A DNA stretch of 38,024 nucleotides from Hyphomicrobiales bacterium (lineage in GTDB: Bacteria > Pseudomonadota > Alphaproteobacteria > Rhizobiales > Rhizobiaceae): positions 1 to 38,024 of the forward strand of contig UCCS01000097.1 in assembly GCA_900470965.1 (NCBI GenBank). Reading direction: 5' to 3'. Below the pieces are notes generated by a model. It was not told where the DNA came from and searched no databases. It saw only the letters and a program-made list of their open reading frames with translations. Shown here piece by piece: positions 32,583 through 38,024 of the stretch (positions are counted from its first letter, which is position 1; every line of letters starts with the position of its first letter). The translations under genes and the position numbers were made by a program.

Positions 32583-34112
32583 TTACTGGAAAGACTTGGC
32601 GAAGCTGTCGAGAGCAGCAACGAGCTTGCCCTTCGTAGCGTCGCTGATAGCCTTTTCCGTGCGGATCGCATCGAGGATGGCAGAGCCTTCCGAACGCAGA
32701 TAGGACAACAGGCCCTGTTCGAACTTGCCGACCTGAGTGACCGGCAGCTTGTCGAGGTAACCATTGACGCCTGCGAAGATCACGGCGACCTGCTCTTCCG
32801 TCTTCAGCGGCGAGAACTGCGGCTGCTTCAGGAGCTCGGTCAGGCGTGCACCGCGGTTCAGCAGGCGCTGGGTAGCAGCGTCAAGGTCCGAACCGAACTG
32901 GGCGAAGGCAGCCATTTCGCGATACTGGGCAAGTTCGCCCTTGATCGAGCCGGCAACCTGCTTCATGGCCTTGATCTGAGCCGAGGAACCGACGCGGGAA
33001 ACCGACAGACCGACGTTAACGGCCGGACGGATACCCTGATAGAACAGGTCGGTTTCGAGGAAGATCTGGCCGTCGGTGATCGAGATCACGTTGGTCGGAA
33101 TGAAGGCCGAAACGTCGTTACCCTGGGTTTCGATGACCGGCAGAGCGGTCAGCGAACCGGCGCCCTTGTCGTCGTTCATCTTTGCAGCGCGCTCGAGAAG
33201 ACGCGAGTGCAGGTAGAAAACGTCACCCGGATAGGCTTCGCGGCCCGGCGGGCGGCGCAGCAGCAGCGACATCTGACGGTAGGAAACGGCCTGTTTGGAC
33301 AGGTCGTCATAACCGATCAGCGCATGCATGCCGTTATCACGGAAATATTCGCCCATGGCGCAGCCGGCAAACGGAGCCAGGAACTGCATCGGCGCCGGAT
33401 CGGAAGCGGTCGCAGCGACGATGATCGAATACTTCAGTGCGCCACGTTCTTCGAGCACCTTGACGAACTGCGCGACGGTCGAACGCTTCTGGCCGACAGC
33501 GACGTAGACGCAGTAAAGCTTTTCGCCTTCCGGACCGTTGTCATGGATGGCCTTCTGGTTGAGGAACGCGTCGAGAAGGATCGCGGTCTTGCCGGTCTGG
33601 CGGTCGCCGATGACGAGCTCGCGCTGGCCGCGACCAACCGGGATGAGCGCGTCGATGGCCTTGAGGCCGGTTGACATCGGCTCATGGACCGACTTGCGCG
33701 GAATGATGCCCGGAGCCTTGATGTCGACGCGCGAACGGCGGGTCGCATTGATCGGGCCCTTGCCATCGATCGGGTTGCCGAGAGCGTCGACAACGCGGCC
33801 GAGCAGTTCCGGACCGACCGGAACGTCGACGATCGCGCCGGTACGCTTTACAGTGTCGCCTTCCTTGATGTCGCGGTCGGAGCCGAAAATAACGACACCG
33901 ACATTGTCGGATTCAAGGTTCAGCGCCATGCCGCGGATGCCGCCGGGGAACTCCACCATTTCACCAGCCTGGACGTTGTCCAGGCCGTAAACGCGAGCGA
34001 TACCGTCACCAACGGAGAGAACCTGGCCGACTTCCGAGACTTCTGCCTCTTTGCCGAAGTTCTTGATCTGGTCTTTAAGAATTGCGGAAATTTCCGCAGC
34101 GCGGATATCCAT
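32583..34112 (-). CDS. atpA: ATP synthase F1 alpha subunit
   Basis: A 509-residue non-catalytic nucleotide-binding subunit. The P-loop GDRQTGKTAILLDAF, the GNPIDGKGP turn, GYDDLSKQAVSYRQMSLLLR, and SRVGSSAQIKAMKQVAG, which includes the arginine finger, are present. Its ATG overlaps the atpH stop by one base (TGATG on the minus strand). Confidence 0.98.
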   Translation of the reverse strand: MDIRAAEISAILKDQIKNFGKEAEVSEVGQVLSVGDGIARVYGLDNVQAGEMVEFPGGIRGMALNLESDNVGVVIFGSDRDIKEGDTVKRTGAIVDVPVGPELLGRVVDALGNPIDGKGPINATRRSRVDIKAPGIIPRKSVHEPMSTGLKAIDALIPVGRGQRELVIGDRQTGKTAILLDAFLNQKAIHDNGPEGEKLYCVYVAVGQKRSTVAQFVKVLEERGALKYSIIVAATASDPAPMQFLAPFAGCAMGEYFRDNGMHALIGYDDLSKQAVSYRQMSLLLRRPPGREAYPGDVFYLHSRLLERAAKMNDDKGAGSLTALPVIETQGNDVSAFIPTNVISITDGQIFLETDLFYQGIRPAVNVGLSVSRVGSSAQIKAMKQVAGSIKGELAQYREMAAFAQFGSDLDAATQRLLNRGARLTELLKQPQFSPLKTEEQVAVIFAGVNGYLDKLPVTQVGKFEQGLLSYLRSEGSAILDAIRTEKAISDATKGKLVAALDSFAKSFQ

Positions 34113-34678
34113 CAGCCGACCTCTTTCAATGCAAGCTTAAGGGTAGAGAGTTTGGTACGAAGAGACGTATCAATCTGACGGGACCCGACCTTGACGATCA
34201 GACCACCAAGAATTGACGGATCAACCGTGACAGCAATTGCCACGTCTTTGCCGGTGACGCCCTTCAGCGCCACCTTCAATTCATTTTCCTGCTCTGCGGA
34301 GAGAGCATGGGCCGAAGTGACTTCGGCAGAAATTTCGCCGCGATGGTTGGCAGCAATGATGCGGAAGGCCTTGATCATGCCCGGCAGGGCAAACAGGCGG
34401 CGGTTACGCGCCACGACCTTCAGGAAATTGACAAAGAAACCAGAGAGACCAGCCTTTTCGCTGAGAGCGATGATGGCCTTGAGTTGATCTTCTGCGGAAA
34501 AGACCGGGCTCAGGACAAAGCGCTTCAGGTCTTCGCTTTCGTCCAGCATGGCCTGGAAACGATCGAGATCAGCGGTAACGCTGTCGACGGCGCCTTCTTC
34601 GAGCGCGAGCTCGAAAAGCGACGAGGCATAGCGCTCTGCAACACCAGAAGTAAGCTGGGACGTGTCTGCCACGGGCAC
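34112..34678 (-). CDS. atpH: ATP synthase F1 delta subunit
   Basis: A 188-residue stator subunit that ties F1 to the peripheral stalk. It opens MPVADTSQLTSGVAERYASS and ends with the conserved VDPSILGGLIVKVGSRQIDTS and SLRTKLSTLKLAL. The start is GTG 34678, preceded by AGGGAA; the frame runs further upstream to 34879 but that extension is unlike the family and falls in the promoter region. First gene of the F1 operon; the Fo genes are elsewhere, as usual for alphaproteobacteria. Confidence 0.95.
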   Translation of the reverse strand: MPVADTSQLTSGVAERYASSLFELALEEGAVDSVTADLDRFQAMLDESEDLKRFVLSPVFSAEDQLKAIIALSEKAGLSGFFVNFLKVVARNRRLFALPGMIKAFRIIAANHRGEISAEVTSAHALSAEQENELKVALKGVTGKDVAIAVTVDPSILGGLIVKVGSRQIDTSLRTKLSTLKLALKEVG

Positions 34679-34933
34679 AAATTTCCCTGATTTCAATTCA
34701 AAATCCGACTTTCGGCGGGCGCCGAACCTATGACTTTGAATTCGTTTTGATTTCCCCCAGAAATCGCAAGAGAAGCCTCTTGCTTCTTCCGAAATTCGGG
34801 GTCCGTCTAACATAGGATGTCCGGACTCGCAACACGCGTAACGCCCGAATACGCCATTCGCATGATTTTCTATCAGCAAAATTGCCGAAACGCCCGAAAG
34901 CGGCCTGCGAAACGCTTTATTTTCAGCTCTGGA
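34679..34933 (-). other. Upstream region of the ATP synthase operon
   Basis: 255 bases without a supported gene. It must hold the promoter of the atp operon, but I cannot name -35 and -10 boxes with confidence. Just after the preceding gene there is a direct repeat CAGAGCTGA-TC-CAGAGCTGA (read on the minus strand) and a weak AAAGCG/CGCTTT dyad (34897-34902 and 34913-34918). Confidence 0.4.
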
Positions 34934-35323
34934 TCAGCTCTGAAGGAAGCCGAACACATGAAGCAGGGGTAATGCGGCTATGACCGCCTGCACAACCAGA
35001 AGTAAATAATTGAGGAGCGTGCTCCCCTTATCAGAAAGGATGGAGATGATACGGGCAAAAGCGGCCATCGCGAAGGAAGCTCCGAGCGCCAGATAGGTCC
35101 AGTCCTGCGCCAGCATAATCGCGGCAACCCCCAGACCAAGATAGAGGCCGCCCATCGATCGAACTTCGCTGTAACCCTCACGCCGCTCGCCCCGTGGTGC
35201 CAGACCGAAGGCCCGCATGGCAAGACCGGGGGCGAACATGATGATGAAGCCAGCAAGCGCGGTGAAGGCCGCAGCACCAAAGGCAAGCTGCTCGCCAAAT
35301 TCCGTCGGAAAGTAGAATTCCAT
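34934..35323 (-). CDS. Small integral membrane protein, DUF4345-like
   Basis: A 129-residue protein with four hydrophobic segments (FGAAAFTALAGFIIMFAPGL, LYLGLGVAAIMLA, YLALGASFAMAAFARIISIL, YLLLVVQAVIAALPLLHVFG). The spacing, with a conserved-looking EVRSMGGLYLGLG before the second segment, resembles the small four-helix proteins grouped as DUF4345; the assignment is from memory and tentative. It lies between priA and the atp operon on the same strand. Function unknown. Confidence 0.75.
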   Translation of the reverse strand: MEFYFPTEFGEQLAFGAAAFTALAGFIIMFAPGLAMRAFGLAPRGERREGYSEVRSMGGLYLGLGVAAIMLAQDWTYLALGASFAMAAFARIISILSDKGSTLLNYLLLVVQAVIAALPLLHVFGFLQS

Positions 35324-35402
35324 GCCTCAACCCCAAATCATCAGCTGATTCTGCGTTTATGCCATGATCAGCGACACGCGGAAACGCTGAGGCTGTAACG
35401 AT

Positions 35403-37619
35403 CTACAGGAAGCTCTGCGGATCGATATCGAGCTGCACCTGAACCGATCCGCGCTCCTTCGGCGCTTGTCCGAGCAACGCCCTGAGATAGGCCTGCATGT
35501 CGGAATTCCGGCGCCCATGCACGAGGAGGCGGAAACGATGGCGCCCACGCACCAGCGCCAACGGCGCCTCCGCCGGCCCTAGAACGGAAATGCCCGAAAT
35601 CTGCGGCGCGGCGTTGCGCATGCCGCGCGCATGGTTTTCCGCATCCTGCCGCGTGTCTGCCGATACGATGATCGAGGCGAGCCTGCCGAAGGGCGGCAGG
35701 GCAGCGCGTTCCCGCTCGCCGATTTCACGATCATAGAAAGCCCGCGCATCGCCGGAGACGATTGCCTGCATGACAGGATGCTGCGGCTGATAGGTCTGCA
35801 GCAGGCCATGGCTCTTCAGGCCCGTTCGACCGGCGCGGCCCGTAACCTGTGACAGAAGCTGAAAGGTCCGCTCCGCTGCGCGAGGGTCGCCATTCGCGAG
35901 CCCGAGATCCGCGTCGACAATGCCGACCAGCGTCATCAGCGGAAAGTTGTGCCCCTTGGCGACAAGCTGCGTGCCGATCACGATATCCGCCTCGCCCTTG
36001 GCGATGGCGTCGAGCTCCAGCCGCAGCCGCTTCACTCCGCCCATGATGTCGGAGGAGAGCACGATGGTGCGCGCGTCCGGAAAATGCCGCTCCACCTCTT
36101 CCGCGATGCGCTCCACACCCGGCCCGCAGGCGACGAGATGGTCGAGCGTTCCGCATTCCGGGCAAGCCTCCGGTGTCGGCTCGGAATGACCACACTGATG
36201 GCATTGCAGCTGCCGGCGAAAGCGATGCTCCACCAGCCAGCTCGAACATTGTGGGCACTGGAAACGATGGCCGCACACACGGCAGAGCGTCAGCGGAGCG
36301 TAGCCGCGGCGATTGAGGAAGAGCAGCGCCTGCTCGCCCTTTTCAACCGTCTTGCCGATCGCCCGGATCAGTACCGGCGACAGAAAACCGCCGCGTTCCG
36401 GCGCATGGCGCCGCATGTCGACCAGATGCAGGTCGGGCAGCGCGGCATCGCCGAAACGCGTCGGCAGATGGATCGTGCTGTAGCGACCGCTCTGGCCGTT
36501 GACCTGGCTTTCGACCGAAGGCGTCGCCGAAACGAGTACTACGGGAAAATCGCCGATCCGCGCCCTAACGACCGCCATGTCACGCGCGTTGTAGTAGACG
36601 CGGTCTTCCTGCTTATAGGCAGGATCATGCTCTTCATCGACAATGATGAGGCCGAGATCTTCGAAAGGCAGGAACAGCGCCGAACGCGCGCCGGCAACGA
36701 CCCGCACCTCTCCCGTTACCGCCTGCCGCCAGACCTTTTCGCGAGTGCGCGGGGCAAGGTCGGAATGCCATTCGGCAGGTTTCGCGCCGAACCGATCCTG
36801 GAAGCGTTCGAGAAAACTTGCAGTGAGCGCGATCTCCGGCAGCAAGATCAGTACCTGTTTGCCGCGCCTCAGCGTCTCGGCGATCGCCTCGAAATAGACT
36901 TCCGTCTTGCCGGAACCGGTCACGCCGTCGATCAGCGAAACCGCGAATTCGCCCTTGCGCACTTCGTCCAGAATTTCTTCGGCCGCCTCCTTCTGCGGAC
37001 CTTCGAGGCGGGCACCGGTAAAGTCCGGATCAGGCTCGGCGACGACAGGTGGCGGCGGTAGGAAGATCGTCTCGAAAATGCCTTGTGCAATCAGCCCGTC
37101 GACAACGCTGGTGGAAACACCGGCAGCATGGGCAAGACCGGTCCGCGTCCAGGACAACCCGTCCGCGGCGGTGTCGAGCACGCGTGCGCGTGCCGGTGTC
37201 ATCCGCGCCGGCTCACCGCCGATGAAACGCAACCCTTCCACCATCGGCTCCGGCTCGAAGGCATTCGGCGCCCTCAGCGCCATGCGCGCCACCAATCCGG
37301 GTGGGGAAAGCGTATAGGCGGCGACCCAGTCGATGAAATCCCGCATCTCCTTGGTCAGTGGCGGGCAATCGAAGACATGGGTGATGGGCCTGAGCTTCTT
37401 TGGATCCACACCATCTTCGCCGCCATCCCAGACGACACCGATCACCTGGCGCGGCCCAAGCGGCACCTGCACGACCGAGCCGGGCTCGACTGCCATGCCT
37501 TCAGGCACCGAATAGGAATAGGGCCTTGGCGCCGGCATCGGTACCAGCACCGGAACCGTGCGGGTCACGGGCGGGGCTTCGAAAAGCGCGCCAAAGAGAT
37601 CGGACGAATCTATACTCAT
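35403..37619 (-). CDS. priA: Primosomal replication restart helicase PriA
   Basis: A 738-residue 3'-to-5' superfamily 2 helicase that reloads the replisome at stalled forks. Walker A GVTGSGKTEVYFEA, Walker B VDEEHDPAYKQ, the eight cysteines of the two zinc sites (CRVC, CPQC, CHQC, CPEC between about residues 440 and 490) and motif VI QVTGRAGRTG are intact. ATG 37619 (MSIDSSDLFG) is preferred; a frame to 37667 adds an Arg-rich tail not seen in the family. priA next to the F1 operon is a common alphaproteobacterial arrangement. Confidence 0.96.
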   Translation of the reverse strand: MSIDSSDLFGALFEAPPVTRTVPVLVPMPAPRPYSYSVPEGMAVEPGSVVQVPLGPRQVIGVVWDGGEDGVDPKKLRPITHVFDCPPLTKEMRDFIDWVAAYTLSPPGLVARMALRAPNAFEPEPMVEGLRFIGGEPARMTPARARVLDTAADGLSWTRTGLAHAAGVSTSVVDGLIAQGIFETIFLPPPPVVAEPDPDFTGARLEGPQKEAAEEILDEVRKGEFAVSLIDGVTGSGKTEVYFEAIAETLRRGKQVLILLPEIALTASFLERFQDRFGAKPAEWHSDLAPRTREKVWRQAVTGEVRVVAGARSALFLPFEDLGLIIVDEEHDPAYKQEDRVYYNARDMAVVRARIGDFPVVLVSATPSVESQVNGQSGRYSTIHLPTRFGDAALPDLHLVDMRRHAPERGGFLSPVLIRAIGKTVEKGEQALLFLNRRGYAPLTLCRVCGHRFQCPQCSSWLVEHRFRRQLQCHQCGHSEPTPEACPECGTLDHLVACGPGVERIAEEVERHFPDARTIVLSSDIMGGVKRLRLELDAIAKGEADIVIGTQLVAKGHNFPLMTLVGIVDADLGLANGDPRAAERTFQLLSQVTGRAGRTGLKSHGLLQTYQPQHPVMQAIVSGDARAFYDREIGERERAALPPFGRLASIIVSADTRQDAENHARGMRNAAPQISGISVLGPAEAPLALVRGRHRFRLLVHGRRNSDMQAYLRALLGQAPKERGSVQVQLDIDPQSFL

Positions 37620-37673
37620 CGCGGCAGACCATGCCCGCAACGGCCGTAAAATGGAACCCGCCGACAATGAGGG

Positions 37674-38024
37674 TTAATCATCATCGTCTTCACCAGCGAT
37701 CGTTCCCGTCAACCGCATGCCTTCGATCCACGTGGCGCCATTCTCACGAATAACCTTTCGCGGACGAACGCCGCAGCGTTCGCGCACCGCCTCTGCCAGT
37801 TGCACCGAATGGGTGACGATCCAGACCTGGCTGCTCTTTGACGCTTCGGCGATCATGTCGGCGAGCGGCACCAGCATATCGGGATGCAGGCTCGCCTCCG
37901 GCTCGTTCAGAGCGATGAGCGCCGGCAGCCTGTAGGAGAGCAGTGCAGCCGCAAGGCCGAGAAAGCGGATCTGCCCGTCAGACAGTTCACGCGGATGAAA
38001 GACGCGGTGCGGGAAGTCGGGAAG
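37674..38024 (-). CDS. AAA/ABC-type ATPase, C-terminal part only
   Basis: The frame is open to the right edge, so 116 residues of the C-terminus are visible. It contains an ABC-like signature (ELSDGQIRFLGLAAALL), a Walker B (PALIALNEPEASLHPDML) and a following switch His (VWIVTHSVQLAEAV), the order found in RecF/SMC-like AAA ATPases (AAA_21/AAA_23 type). The protein ends in GEDDDD. What it acts on cannot be told without the N-terminal part. Confidence 0.85.
   Translation of the reverse strand, partial: LPDFPHRVFHPRELSDGQIRFLGLAAALLSYRLPALIALNEPEASLHPDMLVPLADMIAEASKSSQVWIVTHSVQLAEAVRERCGVRPRKVIRENGATWIEGMRLTGTIAGEDDDD

Noticed and set aside
34679..34879. N-terminal extension of atpH
   Set aside because: The family begins MPVADTS at GTG 34678 with a fair ribosome binding site; the upstream part is unlike any delta subunit and fills the only space for the operon promoter.
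1..38024. tRNA, rRNA, CRISPR arrays, insertion sequences, prophage or defence islands
   Set aside because: I looked for short spaced direct repeats, transposase or integrase motifs, tRNA-like cloverleaf ends and abrupt composition change. The only tandem array is the coding repeat in tamB, and no mobile-element gene is present.

Overview
The window looks like chromosomal DNA of an alphaproteobacterium of the Rhizobiaceae (Rhizobium/Agrobacterium group). This is inferred from GC-rich codon use, the F1 ATP synthase operon standing without Fo genes next to priA, an NAD-dependent molybdenum formate dehydrogenase of the fds type, an arginase/ornithine aminotransferase pair and ExoY-type sugar transferase. 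I see no tRNA, rRNA, CRISPR array, insertion sequence or prophage. Almost all of it is ordinary core or near-core gene content, with a few unusual details.

Layout. 1-6811 (+): the 3' end of tamA, then tamB, an outer-membrane/envelope assembly module; this TamB carries seven tandem copies of a 107-residue unit at an exact 321-nt period. 6834-9542: a divergent Lrp/AsnC regulator, then arginase and ornithine aminotransferase (arginine to glutamate semialdehyde). 9886-12152 (+): a soluble double-PAS chemoreceptor ending in a CheR/CheB-type docking tail, overlapping by one base with cheW. 12402-21159 (-): a formate module, read as lysR, fdsG, fdsB, fdsA, fdhD, fdsD and then an oxalate/formate-type MFS transporter. 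21234-23655: an ArsR-type repressor, an SDR oxidoreductase and soxR on the minus strand, with a flavin reductase gene diverging from soxR through a textbook SoxR operator and a 19-bp promoter spacer. 23848-27126 (+): a TPP riboswitch and four genes for uptake of a thiamine precursor (YkoF-like protein, permease, ATPase, periplasmic binding protein). 27192-29302 (+): a membrane acyltransferase and an orphan ExoY-like sugar-phosphate transferase, the latter preceded by a possible 24-codon leader ORF. 29564-34678 (-): atpH-atpA-atpG-atpD-atpC, with a small four-cysteine gene wedged between atpD and atpC and overlapping both by one base. 34934-38024 (-): a small membrane protein, priA and the 3' end of an AAA/ABC-type ATPase gene.

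How the genes work together. Several blocks are self-contained: arginase plus aminotransferase under an Lrp-type regulator; receptor plus coupling protein; formate dehydrogenase subunits, their maturation factor FdhD and a likely formate carrier; and riboswitch plus precursor importer. Translational coupling by 1- or 4-base stop/start overlaps is common (mcp-cheW, fdsG-fdsB, fdsA-fdhD, thiX-thiZ, atpH-atpA, atpD-small gene-atpC). The observations I would look at first are the small zinc-ribbon-like gene inside the ATP synthase operon, the TamB repeat expansion, the SoxR-controlled divergent promoter and the leader ORF before the exoY-like gene.
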